NCBI RefSeq assembly: GCF_040939785.1
Contig: NZ_CP162553.1
Span: 7,645,001-7,709,000, forward strand
Reading direction: 5' to 3'
DNA length: 64,000 nt
From: Bradyrhizobium lupini
GTDB taxonomy: Bacteria > Pseudomonadota > Alphaproteobacteria > Rhizobiales > Xanthobacteraceae
Below are positions 48,392 through 57,543 of the stretch, piece after piece (within the stretch, counting starts at the first letter, position 1; every line of letters begins with the position of its first letter). The translations under genes and the position numbers were made by a program. The notes under the pieces were generated by a model that did no database searches, was not told the DNA's origin, and saw nothing but the letters and a program-made list of their open reading frames with translations.

Positions 48392-51067
48392 TCAGTTCGC
48401 TTCCCGCCGGACCTCGCTCGGCACCGGCACTTGCTGCGGCGTGCCGGCGGGGGTGGGTAGCGCGACCGGGCGCAAGCCGATCAGCTCGGCGGTGCGGATC
48501 GCGCTGTCGCGCCAGAACTGGAACGAGTTGATGCGGCTGAGCTCGAGGATGGCGATGGCGACCGCGGCCAGGAACGGCAGGCTCTGCAGCACCAGCACGC
48601 CGGCGAAGATGTAGATCTCGGTGATCTGGCGGTAGCTGTTGGAGGCCACCAGCACGCCGGCGCCGATCAGGAGCAGGGCGCCGATCACGGCCTCCCAGAA
48701 CGCCTGGAACTCGATCGACATCCTGGACAGGCCGCCCTTGGAGGTGCGCGCGAACGCAATGTGCTCGGTGATCAGTCCCTGCGCCACCGCGCGCGACACC
48801 GTCCACTGCACGCTCATCGCCGCGATCATCGCGCCCAGCATCTGGCCGGGCTTGATCGCGACGCGGGCGCGGTACATCGACAAGAAGTGTACGAGCGAGA
48901 CGATGAAGGCGCCGATGATCGGCAGCGTCAGGATCTTGTCGGGGATGGCGATGTCGGCGAAGGCGACGATCGGCACCCAGACGAGGTTGAGCAGCGCCAC
49001 GACGACGCCGAGGCTTTCGGCACCCAGCCAGTTCAGCCAGCCCAGGCCATATTCGCGCTTCTGGTCGGGCGTCAGCCGGCTCCGTCCGGGCAGGAAGTTC
49101 CGCCAGTGCTTCTTGACGATCTGGAGGCCGCCATAGGCCCAGCGGTGACGCTGCTTCTTGAAGGCCTCGTAGGTGTCGGGGAGCAGGCCCTGGCCGTAGC
49201 GGTGGTTGGTGTAGTGCGTAGTCCAGCCGAGCTGCTGGATCGAAAGGCCGAGATCGCTGTCCTCGCAGATCGTGTCGGACGACCAGCCGCCGGCCATGTC
49301 CATCGCGGCGCGGCGGATCAGGCACATCGTGCCGTGCACGATGATGGCGTTGGTCTCGTTGCGCTGGACCATGCCGATGTCGAAGAACCCGGCATATTCG
49401 CCGTTCATGATGTAGTGCATGATCGACAGGTCGCCGTCGCGATGTTCCTGCGGCGCCTGCACCAGGCCGACGCTGGGATCGGCGAACGCCGGCACGAGGT
49501 CCTTCAGCCAGTCGGGATCGACGACGTAATCGGCATCGAGGATGCCGATGATCTCGGCGTCGACGGCGGTGCGGTCCATCGCGATGCGCAGCGCACCGGC
49601 CTTGAAGCCCTGCACCTTCTCGGCGTTGATGAACTTGAAGCGTTCACCGAGCGCGCGGCAATGATCCTGGATCGGCTGCCAGAAGGCAGGGTCCGGCGTG
49701 TTGTTGATGATGACGACGCATTCGTAGTTCGGATAGTTCAGCCGCGACAGCGCATCGAGCGTCTGCTTGAGCATCTCGACCGGTTCGAAATAGGCGGGGA
49801 TGTGGATCGAGACCTTCGGGCAATAATTCTCGGGCACGTCCTCGACCGGCTTACCTTTCGTGAGCAGCCGCTGCGGCGGCCGGCCGAATGCGACGGCCGC
49901 GATTTCGTCGATGCGCGCCATCGCGATCAGCACGAGGGGAACAAGCAGGATCATGCCGAGCGTGAGCGCGAAGGCCGAGCCGAAGATGAAATAGTGCCCG
50001 TTCCAGAACGCGAACACGGTGGCAGCCCAGGCGCCGACGCCGTTGGCGGTGGCCGACAGCAGGAACGCCTGCTTCGCCGTCGGCTGCTGCAGCCGCAGGA
50101 TCGGCAGCGACAGCAGGATACCGACGAGGAGCGCCACACCCATCAGCTTCCAATAATCGGGATTTTGCACCGGGCCGGTCCAGGCAAATTTCGGCTCGCG
50201 GCTGGCGTTGAGGATGCCCCAGTACGGACCGACGCCGCCTTCGAAGTATTTCCAGGGCTGATCGATGGCCTCGACGATGTTGTATTCCATGCCGATGGCG
50301 TCGGCGCGGCTGACGAAGTTGCGCAAGGTCAGTGCTTGCTGGAACGGACCGGGGTCGGCGTTGCGTAAATTGTAACCCGCGCTCGGCCAGCCGAATTCGG
50401 CGATCACGATGCGCTTGCCGGGGAACAGGTTGCGTAACAGATTGTAGCGGTCGACGGCCTGGTCGACCGCCTGATCCGAGCGGAAGTTTTCCCAATAGGG
50501 CAGCACGTGGGCGGCGATGAAGTCGACGTTGGAGCCGAGGTCGGGATTGTCGCGCCAGATGTTCCAGATCTCACCGGTCGTGACGGGTACGCGGACCGAG
50601 CCCTTGACCTTCTTGATCATCTCGATGAGGTCTTCGACCTTCTGCTCGCCGCGGTAGATCACCTCGTTGCCGACGACGACGCCGTTGACGTTGCTGTTCT
50701 TGCGCGCGAGCTCGATGGCGGCCTTGATCTCGCGCTCGTTGCGATCCTTGTCCTTGTCGATCCACGCGCCGACGGTGACCTTGAGGCCGAACTCCGCCGC
50801 GATCGGCGGCACCAGTTCCACGCCGCCCGTGGACGAATAAAGGCGGATCGCGCGCGTCATCGTCGACAGCGTCTTCAGGTCGGCGCGGATTTTCTCCACC
50901 GTCGGAATGTTGTCGATATCAGGATGAGCCGAGCCCTCGAACGGGGCGTAGGAGACGCTGGGCAGCAGGCCCTTGAAGTCGGGCGCGGGTTCCTTGTCGC
51001 GCGAGACTCCCCAGAGGCCGGCGTGGAGCGCGGACACAAGCAACAGAACGGCGGCGACAACCCGCAT
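48392..51067 (-). CDS. ndvB: Cyclic beta-(1,3)/(1,6)-glucan synthase, GH17-like plus GT2 (NdvB)
   Basis: About 891 residues from the ATG at 51067, close to the ~102 kDa NdvB reported for Bradyrhizobium. Residues ~35-300 are a GH17-like domain with GVVVGNEVIYRGE and IVIAEFGWPSAG, the two catalytic Glu regions. After two membrane spans, a family-2 glycosyltransferase follows: VSIHIPAYFEPVEMLKQTL, ILDADYVVDPDW, TICEDSDLGLSI and QRHRWAYGG (D, DxD, ED, QxxRW). Several membrane spans end the protein. It makes osmoregulated cyclic glucans needed for hypo-osmotic adaptation and nodulation. Confidence 0.92.
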   Translation of the reverse strand: MRVVAAVLLLVSALHAGLWGVSRDKEPAPDFKGLLPSVSYAPFEGSAHPDIDNIPTVEKIRADLKTLSTMTRAIRLYSSTGGVELVPPIAAEFGLKVTVGAWIDKDKDRNEREIKAAIELARKNSNVNGVVVGNEVIYRGEQKVEDLIEMIKKVKGSVRVPVTTGEIWNIWRDNPDLGSNVDFIAAHVLPYWENFRSDQAVDQAVDRYNLLRNLFPGKRIVIAEFGWPSAGYNLRNADPGPFQQALTLRNFVSRADAIGMEYNIVEAIDQPWKYFEGGVGPYWGILNASREPKFAWTGPVQNPDYWKLMGVALLVGILLSLPILRLQQPTAKQAFLLSATANGVGAWAATVFAFWNGHYFIFGSAFALTLGMILLVPLVLIAMARIDEIAAVAFGRPPQRLLTKGKPVEDVPENYCPKVSIHIPAYFEPVEMLKQTLDALSRLNYPNYECVVIINNTPDPAFWQPIQDHCRALGERFKFINAEKVQGFKAGALRIAMDRTAVDAEIIGILDADYVVDPDWLKDLVPAFADPSVGLVQAPQEHRDGDLSIMHYIMNGEYAGFFDIGMVQRNETNAIIVHGTMCLIRRAAMDMAGGWSSDTICEDSDLGLSIQQLGWTTHYTNHRYGQGLLPDTYEAFKKQRHRWAYGGLQIVKKHWRNFLPGRSRLTPDQKREYGLGWLNWLGAESLGVVVALLNLVWVPIVAFADIAIPDKILTLPIIGAFIVSLVHFLSMYRARVAIKPGQMLGAMIAAMSVQWTVSRAVAQGLITEHIAFARTSKGGLSRMSIEFQAFWEAVIGALLLIGAGVLVASNSYRQITEIYIFAGVLVLQSLPFLAAVAIAILELSRINSFQFWRDSAIRTAELIGLRPVALPTPAGTPQQVPVPSEVRREAN

Positions 51068-51281
51068 CGCGGCTAAACCAAAAGGGGCTGAGGGGGCAGG
51101 GAAGCGGATCCGACCCCGAGATCCGACCAAGTCCGCGGCAAATGGAGCATACCTCTGCCGCGCGGTTTCACAACTGTCATCGCCTCATGACCGAATGAGG
51201 GCATGCACATTTCGAAATTCGCAGCAGTGCCAATTGCTTCTATCGCCGATCGTTCCTGAACGGAGGCTGAAACAATCGCGG

Positions 51282-51872
51282 CTATTTCGGGGGCGCCGGT
51301 GACGGGCTTGCCGCCGGCGAGGGGCTCGCGGCCGGCTGCGGCTGCGCATTGCCCGATGCGGGCGCGGCCGGCTGCGAGGCCGCGGCCGCCGCCTGCTGTG
51401 GCTGCGACGCCGGGTTGATCCAGCAAGCGTGCACACGGCTGTCCAGGGTCTCGGCGACCTTGGGATCGATCTGGCCGCCGAAGCGGGTCAGGCAGCGGAA
51501 GGCGGCCTGGATGTGGCCGCCGGGGCAGCCGAAACGGTCATAGAGGTCGAGATGGCGGAATGCGGTATCGAGGTCGTCCCGCCACATCAGCCGCACCACG
51601 CGGCGGCCGAGCCAGACGCATTCGGGGTTGCCGGCCGGGCCGCTGATGACCTGGGCTGCTTCGGCGAATTCGTCGGTGCGGCGCTGATTCTGGGCGGCAT
51701 CCTTGGCCGTGTCGGCGGGCTGGGCGGCTGCCTTGCTCTGGTCGGGGGCGGGCGTGCCGCTCTGGGCGGAGGCCGCGCCGATACCCATCAGGATGACAAG
51801 GGAAGAAACGGCCAAGGTGGCGGCGAACTGCCGCAGGACCGCATTTCGTAACTCGAACACCCGTTGCCGCAT
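51282..51872 (-). CDS. ndvD: Beta-(1,3)/(1,6)-glucan biosynthesis protein (NdvD-like)
   Basis: 196 residues with an N-terminal membrane/signal segment (FAATLAVSSLVILMGIGAASAQ). A conserved core has four Cys: NPECVWLG, DRFGCPGGHI, FRCLTRFGG and VHACWINP. A Pro/Ala-rich tail follows. The published ndvD lies between ndvB and ndvC in Bradyrhizobium japonicum, encodes one membrane span and is needed for glucan synthesis; position and topology agree. The reported mass (26.4 kDa) is larger than this 20 kDa product, so the start or the identity deserves checking. Confidence 0.75.
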   Translation of the reverse strand: MRQRVFELRNAVLRQFAATLAVSSLVILMGIGAASAQSGTPAPDQSKAAAQPADTAKDAAQNQRRTDEFAEAAQVISGPAGNPECVWLGRRVVRLMWRDDLDTAFRHLDLYDRFGCPGGHIQAAFRCLTRFGGQIDPKVAETLDSRVHACWINPASQPQQAAAAASQPAAPASGNAQPQPAASPSPAASPSPAPPK

Positions 51873-52144
51873 GAATTCCCCAATATATCACTGACCGTCC
51901 GCGTCAGGACCTTCGCGGACGCGCCCGGTGATGGCGTCCAAATGGGTCTCCAATGCGGCGGAAAAGTCCTCCCGAGTCCATGGCCTGAATCTGGAATTTT
52001 GTCCAGCAAAGTCACGATCCTAGGCCTCGGTCGAACGGCCGCAGGTAAATTCCTCAGGGGAGGGATGGATCCATAACGGAGTCACCCCCTTGGCAGACGG
52101 CGTGCTAGCAGGTAATCGACGGCCCTTCGCGGAGGACGGAACCG

Positions 52145-53760
52145 ATTTCTCTTCGTACGCCACTGGCGCTTCTGCTCGTTTCATTGGGTGCGATCGCTGC
52201 CGTTTGGTGGTGGCTTGCCACGCCGATCTCGCTCGCGCGCGCCCCGATCGATCCCGCCGACAAGGTCCAATGCGTCTCCTACGCGCCGTTCCGCGGCGAG
52301 CAGTCGCCGCTGAACGCATGGACTCATATCGAGGCCGATCAGATCGAGCAGGACCTGCGCCAGCTCAAGGAGATCACCGACTGCGTCCGCACCTATTCGA
52401 TGGAGAACGGGCTCGACCAGGTGCCGGCGATCGCGGCCCGGATCGGCGGGCTGAAGGTGCTCCAGGGCATCTGGCTCTCCAGCAACCGCACCAAGAATTT
52501 CGAGCAGGCCGCGCTCGCCATTCGCCTTTCAAGGATTTCCCCGGGATCATCACCAGCATCATCGTCGGCAACGAAGTGCTGCTGCGCGGCGAGATGACGA
52601 CCGCGGACCTCGTCTCCATCATCCGCTCGGTGAAGGCGCAGGTCAGCGTGCCCGTCACCTATGCCGATGTCTGGGAGTTCTGGCTCAGGAATCGCGAGAT
52701 CTATGACGCCGTCGACTTCGTCACGATCCACATCCTGCCCTATTGGGAAGACAATCCGGTGCGGGCCAAGTTCGCCGCCTCCCATGTTGAACAGATCCGC
52801 GAGCGCATGGCGGTCGCATTTCCCGGCAAGGAGATTTTGATCGGCGAAACCGGCTGGCCGAGCGAAGGGCGCATGCGAGATGGCGCGCTGCCGTCGCGCA
52901 CCAACCAGGCGCGCGTGGTCTCGGAGATCCTGAGTCTGGCGAAAGCGCAGAAATTCCGCGTCAATCTGATCGAGTCCTACGACCAGCCGTGGAAGCGCAA
53001 ACTGGAAGGCACCGTCGGCGGCTATTGGGGCCTCTATGACTCGGTGCGCCGGAGCCTGAAATATCCGCCGGGCGAGCCGATCAGCAATTTCCCGTACTGG
53101 AAATGGTACATGGCCGCCGGCATGGGCCTCTCCGTGCTGGTGTTCGCGGTCGCGGGCCTGACGTTGCGGCGCAGACCCTGGACGCCGCGCTTCTCGTCCT
53201 GGCTCGGCGTGGCGATCTCGGCAACCTCGGCCGGCATTCTGCTCGGGATCGGCGCCGACAAGATGTACTACGAGAGCTACGGCATCGGCGGCTGGCTGCT
53301 GTGGGGCGCGCTGCTCGCGGCTGGCATCCTGTCGCCGATCTTCTGCGCGCAGGCGATGGTGATCGGCCGCAGCCTTCCGACCTTCCTCGATCTGCTTGGT
53401 CCGCGCGAGGGCCGGAAATGGTCGAAGCTCACCGCCGTGCTCGGCTTGACGCTGGCAGTGACGGCGGTCATCGCGGCGCAGACCGCGCTCGGATTCGTGT
53501 TCGACCCGCGCTACAAGGATTTCCCTTACGCCGCGCTGACGATGGCGGTTGTGCCGTTTGCGCTGTTGATGCTGAACCGGCCGCAGATCGGTCAGCGTCC
53601 GATCGCGGAATCGGTCTTCGCCGGCGTGCTGACGCTGTCGGCGGCCTATGTGCTGTTCAACGAGGGCCGCGACAATTGGCAGTCGCTGTGGACCTGCGCG
53701 ATCTATCTCTTGTTCGCGCTCACGCTGTGGCGGGCGCGGGCCGAGCAAATCCAAGAATGA
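52145..53760 (+). CDS. ndvC: GH17-like membrane glucan enzyme (NdvC), frameshifted
   Basis: Partner of NdvB in cyclic glucan synthesis, implicated in beta-1,6 linkages. After an N-terminal membrane anchor, a GH17-like domain spans VQCVSYAPFRGEQS, SIIVGNEVLLRGEM and ILIGETGWPSEG, then about eight membrane spans. The frame breaks at about 52530 (IRLS then KDFPGIITSI one frame over); one missing C restores it. The start is unclear: the frame has no ATG or GTG after the stop at 52106, but GGAGG at 52131-52135 lies 9 nt before an ATT (52145); a TTG at 52184 is the alternative. Confidence 0.85.
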
Positions 53761-54100
53761 GCAGGCCGATCGCCAGGCCCGACAGCACGACATTGTAGAG
53801 CACGATGCCAAGGCCCGCGGCGATGATGCCGGCGGTGAGCAGCACGATGGACGGCCGCATCAGGTTCAGCGTTGCCACCACCAGCGCGACGATGCCGAAC
53901 ACCGAATTCTTGAACAGCACGGTCGAGACCGAGCGCGCCTTGCAGACCAGGGTCTGAAGCCCGGCGTCGCAGGCGAGACCGACCTGCGAGTTTTCGATTC
54001 CGAGATAGCGCAGATAGAGCGCATAGCCGACGCTGGCGAAGCCGACGACGATCAGGAACTGCACCTGGTAGGGCGTGAGGCGGAAGGGCTTTTTTGTCAT
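53720..54100 (-). CDS. Four-span membrane protein, hypothetical
   Basis: 126 residues, MTKKPFRLTPYQVQFLIVVG, with four hydrophobic segments (to about residue 118). Two cysteines in the first loop (GLACDAG and TLVCKARS) are 9 residues apart, which could be redox-active or a disulfide; VKOR-like architecture was considered but the CxxC is absent. Its 3' end overlaps ndvC by 41 bp on the other strand. Confidence 0.75.
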   Translation of the reverse strand: MTKKPFRLTPYQVQFLIVVGFASVGYALYLRYLGIENSQVGLACDAGLQTLVCKARSVSTVLFKNSVFGIVALVVATLNLMRPSIVLLTAGIIAAGLGIVLYNVVLSGLAIGLLILGFARPAPATA

Positions 54101-54210
54101 GGCGGCAATATGGTCGGGATGGTGGAACGGGGCAACAGGGGAGGCGCAAGTTTCTCGCGACCTGCGTGAGATCCTTCACCCATTACGCTGATGAATTGCC
54201 GCGAGGTAAG

Positions 54211-55569
54211 CTACCTTCTGAAGAACGACGACAGCGTTGATCCCGCCGACGCCGTCTCGGGCTTCGGCTGTGCGGCCGGCTGCGCCGCAGGAGCAGGCGC
54301 GGGCTCCTCGCGCTTCGATGAGCGTTTTGAGGAATAGCTGCGGCGACGCTTGTCGGGCTTGGCGGCCGGCGCGGGCGCTGGGGCGGTCTCGGCTTGCGGC
54401 ACCGAGTCCTGGGGCTTGTCGGAGTCCTTCTCCTGAACCCTGTCTTGGGTCTTGTCTTGGGTCTTGTCCTGCTTCTTCTCTTGGCCGCCGCGCATTGACA
54501 GCCGCTGGCCGTCGAACACGGTGGTCTCGCAGTGGCGGTCGTTCTCGGCGAGGCCGGCGCAGAGTTTTGCTGCAGCCGCTGCATTGATCAGCGGACCGGC
54601 GCCGAGGCGGAGCTGCATGCCAAGGCCGGTGTTGCCTTCCTTGATCATGATGATCGGCCGCAGCGCTGCGATTTCGGGATTGGATTTGGTGACCCCGCGC
54701 CACAGCGCGCGCAGGCCATCGAGCGAGTTGGCGCCACCGAGATCAATCGCAAAGCGCGTCTGCTGGACCGCGATCGCGGGAGCCTCGCTTTCGGCGGCCT
54801 CCTTGGCAGGTGCCGCGGCGACTTCGATCGGAGCGGGCGCCGGTTCTGGCTTCGTCTCGGCAGCCTTCTCGGTCGCCTTCTCTGCGGTTTCGGGCTGAAC
54901 CAGTTTCGGGGCGGCCGGATCGGGCGGCGCCATGATCGATTTGGATGGGACCAACGGAAGCATCGGCAGTGCCGAATTCGTCGCCGGCAACTGCGCGACC
55001 AGCGAGGCCGCGGCCGCGCTCTGCGGCGGCGGACTCCACGGCTCCTTTGCGGCCTCGGCGCGCGGCTTGTCGTTGGCCGGAGCCGGTGTCGAGGCGACCT
55101 GCGCGATGCCGGGCGCCGGCGGGCCGATCAAGGCCGGCGCGTCCTGCGGCTTCGCAACGGACGCCTGCGGCGGCGTTGTCGTCTGCTTGGCGATGGCGCC
55201 GGTGACGGAATCGAGCCCTTGCTCCAGCACGGTGACGCGCGAATAGAGCCGGTCGCGATCGGTGTTCAGCGTCTCGATGGCGGAGGCGAGCCGGCGGGCC
55301 TCGTTCTGGCTCTCCTTGGTCAGGATCTGGAGCCGGTCGGCCTGGCGCGCGAGATCGGCGGATGCGACCTGGTCGCGCCGCCAGCCGAGCTGGGCCTGGT
55401 TGGCGAACACGGCAAGCACCACGGCGCCGACGGCCGCCACGCCCCATGAGCCCAGCCGCCACATCATGCCGCGATCGAACGAACTCTCCTCGGCCACAAG
55501 TCCGGAGAACAGCCCGCCGGTCTCCTTGGCGCCGAAGGCATCCGCCAGTGGGTCGGAATCCTTTGCCAT
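54211..55569 (-). CDS. Membrane-anchored protein with C-terminal SPOR-like domain
   Basis: 452 residues. Cytoplasmic N-terminus (MAKDSDPLADAFGAKETGGL), one membrane span near residue 40-60 (LGSWGVAAVGAVVLAVFAN), a coiled-coil-like stretch (residues ~85-130), a long Pro/Ala/Glu-rich linker, and a folded domain at about residues 275-365 (RFAIDLGGANSLDGLRALWR..GLGMQLRLGAGPLINAAAA) that resembles SPOR domains, which bind glycan strands of peptidoglycan. Charged repeats of KTQDK type follow. It is divergent from glmU. Envelope/septum role is inference. Confidence 0.75.
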   Translation of the reverse strand: MAKDSDPLADAFGAKETGGLFSGLVAEESSFDRGMMWRLGSWGVAAVGAVVLAVFANQAQLGWRRDQVASADLARQADRLQILTKESQNEARRLASAIETLNTDRDRLYSRVTVLEQGLDSVTGAIAKQTTTPPQASVAKPQDAPALIGPPAPGIAQVASTPAPANDKPRAEAAKEPWSPPPQSAAAASLVAQLPATNSALPMLPLVPSKSIMAPPDPAAPKLVQPETAEKATEKAAETKPEPAPAPIEVAAAPAKEAAESEAPAIAVQQTRFAIDLGGANSLDGLRALWRGVTKSNPEIAALRPIIMIKEGNTGLGMQLRLGAGPLINAAAAAKLCAGLAENDRHCETTVFDGQRLSMRGGQEKKQDKTQDKTQDRVQEKDSDKPQDSVPQAETAPAPAPAAKPDKRRRSYSSKRSSKREEPAPAPAAQPAAQPKPETASAGSTLSSFFRR

Positions 55570-55742
55570 GAACGTTAAGTGCCCAACCCCTGTCCGGCTT
55601 CCCCGATCAATCAGGGAACATTAACAGGAAAAGCGTGTCGCACTTGAACTCCGGGCGTTTGCGGGGGTAGCAAGGCGATAGCTGATGAGGGCGGCCCGTC
55701 GCCCGCTGGCGCCGATTGATTCGGCCGATTGACAGGATTGCG

Positions 55743-57098
55743 ATGACCGCCCGTTCCAGCCTCACGATCGTGCTCGCCGCCGGCGAAGGCACGCGTATGC
55801 GCTCACACCTGCCGAAAGTGCTGCATCCTGTCGCGCACCAGAGCCTGCTCGCCCACGTGCTCGCCGCGGCGCCCAAGGGAACCGGCACCTCGCTCGCGGT
55901 CGTGATCGGACCCGATCATCAGGCGGTGGCGGACGAAGCAAGGCGCATCCGTCCCGACGCGCTCACCTTCGTGCAACAGGAACGGCTCGGCACCGCACAT
56001 GCGGTGCTGGCGGCGTGTGATGTCATTGCGCGGGGCGTGGATGATCTGCTGATTGCGTTCGGCGACACGCCGCTGATCTCGGCCGAGACCTTTGCGCGGC
56101 TGCGCGCGCCGCTGGCCAAAGGCGCCGCAATTGCCGCACTCGGCTTCCGCGCCGCCGATCCCACCGGCTATGGCCGCTTCATCGTCGAGGGCGACCGCCT
56201 GGTCGCGATCCGCGAGCAGGCCGATGCCAGCGCCGAGGAGCGCAAGATCGACCTGTGCAATGCCGGGGTCATGGCGATCGACGGCCGCCGCGCGCTCGCG
56301 ATCCTCGACAAGATCGGCAATGCGAATTCCAAGGGCGAATATTATCTGACCGACGCGGTCGGCATTATCAGCGAACAGGGATGGGATGCCGTGGTGATCG
56401 AAACCAGCGAGGACGAAGTGCGCGGCATCAACACCAAGGCGCAGCTCGCCGAGGCTGAAGGCGTGATGCAGGCGCGGTTGCGGAAAGTGGCGATGGAGTC
56501 CGGCGTCACGCTGATCGCGCCCGAAACCGTCTATCTCGCCGCGGATACCGTATTCGGCAACGACGTGACGATCGAGCCCTTCGTGGTGATCGGCCCCGGC
56601 GTTTCGATCGGCGACGGCACGGTGGTCCATTCCTTCTCGCATATCGTCGAGACCAAGCTCGGCAAGAAGGTCTCGATCGGCCCCTATGCGCGGCTGCGGC
56701 CCGGCACCTCGCTCGGCGACGGCGCGCGCATCGGCAATTTTGTGGAGACCAAGGCCGCGACGCTGGAGGCCGGCGTCAAGGTCAACCATCTCTCCTACAT
56801 CGGCGACGCCACCATCGGCGCCAATTCCAACATCGGCGCCGGCACCATCACCTGCAACTACGATGGGTTCAAGAAGCACAAGACGATCATCGGGCAGGGC
56901 GCCTTCGTCGGCACCAACTCCTCGCTGGTTGCACCGGTGACAATCGGCAACGGCGCCTATATCGGCTCGGGCTCCGTGATCACGCGCGACGTGCCTGATG
57001 ACGCCATGGCGCTGGAGCGTAGCCCGCAGACCATCCGCGAAGGTGGGGCGGTGCGCTATCGCGAGCTGAAGACGGGTGGCAAGAAGCCGGAGAAATGA
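55743..57098 (+). CDS. glmU: Bifunctional GlcN-1-P acetyltransferase / UDP-GlcNAc pyrophosphorylase
   Basis: Cytoplasmic enzyme for the last two steps to UDP-GlcNAc. The pyrophosphorylase motif [21 protein letters not shown] opens the protein, and [17 protein letters not shown] [11 protein letters not shown] and NAGVMAIDG follow. The left-handed beta-helix acetyltransferase begins near residue 260 (hexapeptide repeats [19 protein letters not shown]), with the catalytic His/acetyl-CoA region [12 protein letters not shown] and [16 protein letters not shown] at 55743 with AGGA 6 nt before it; 451 residues, normal length. Confidence 0.97.
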   Translation: MTARSSLTIVLAAGEGTRMRSHLPKVLHPVAHQSLLAHVLAAAPKGTGTSLAVVIGPDHQAVADEARRIRPDALTFVQQERLGTAHAVLAACDVIARGVDDLLIAFGDTPLISAETFARLRAPLAKGAAIAALGFRAADPTGYGRFIVEGDRLVAIREQADASAEERKIDLCNAGVMAIDGRRALAILDKIGNANSKGEYYLTDAVGIISEQGWDAVVIETSEDEVRGINTKAQLAEAEGVMQARLRKVAMESGVTLIAPETVYLAADTVFGNDVTIEPFVVIGPGVSIGDGTVVHSFSHIVETKLGKKVSIGPYARLRPGTSLGDGARIGNFVETKAATLEAGVKVNHLSYIGDATIGANSNIGAGTITCNYDGFKKHKTIIGQGAFVGTNSSLVAPVTIGNGAYIGSGSVITRDVPDDAMALERSPQTIREGGAVRYRELKTGGKKPEK

Positions 57099-57104
57099 AC
57101 GCCG

Positions 57105-57323
57105 CTATTCGTCGTCGGCGAATTCGGAGAAGATCGCGCGCGTCAGGCGCCAGCCGCGCGGCTTGGCACGCTTCGCCGGCTCGCCCGCGACATGCTTGAT
57201 GAAGACGGGCTTGCTTTCCTTGCCGCGCTGGGGCGGCGGCCAATGCGCGAGGTGCGTGCCGGTGGTCTCGCTGGCGCGCACCGCCATCGATGACAGGCCT
57301 TTGCGGTTGGATGAGCCTTTCAT
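57105..57323 (-). CDS. Small hypothetical protein, 72 aa
   Basis: MKGSSNRKGLSSMAVRASET, then WPPPQRGKESKPVFIKHVAG and RGWRLTRAIFSEFADDE. Basic and probably soluble, convergent with glmU (stops 7 bp apart). ATG at 57323. Function unknown. Confidence 0.65.
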   Translation of the reverse strand: MKGSSNRKGLSSMAVRASETTGTHLAHWPPPQRGKESKPVFIKHVAGEPAKRAKPRGWRLTRAIFSEFADDE

Positions 57324-57447
57324 GGCCTCTCTCCTTGGTACGCAAGGGTTGGCCAAATTTGTTGACAACAAGTTAACGCGCGCGGTTTAAGGCCCAGCCA
57401 GTTCGACGCAGGCGAGGCTCGGTCGCCGTCGGTGCTGTCTCAATCAG

Positions 57448-57480
57448 CAATAATTATTGAGTATCTGGTTCCTTAGGAAC
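57448..57480. promoter_or_regulatory. Two palindromes upstream of glmS
   Basis: CAATAATTATTG (57448-57459), a perfect 12-bp palindrome, and GTTCC-TTA-GGAAC (57468-57480). They lie 65-95 bp before the glmS ATG in the AT-rich promoter zone and may be operators. Confidence 0.45.
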
Positions 57481-57543
57481 TTCGCTAAAAACTGAGCTGG
57501 TCGTTTAGGCGATTTTTCGACGATTTGGGGGATATTGATCCGC

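Noticed and set aside
48761..50368. 535-codon ORF on the plus strand
   Set aside because: Antisense shadow of ndvB.
53720..54100. VKOR-type disulfide enzyme
   Set aside because: Four spans fit, but the active-site CxxC is missing.
57372..57543. glmS ribozyme
   Set aside because: The glmS leader here is short and lacks the conserved core and pseudoknots; those ribozymes are mainly in Firmicutes.
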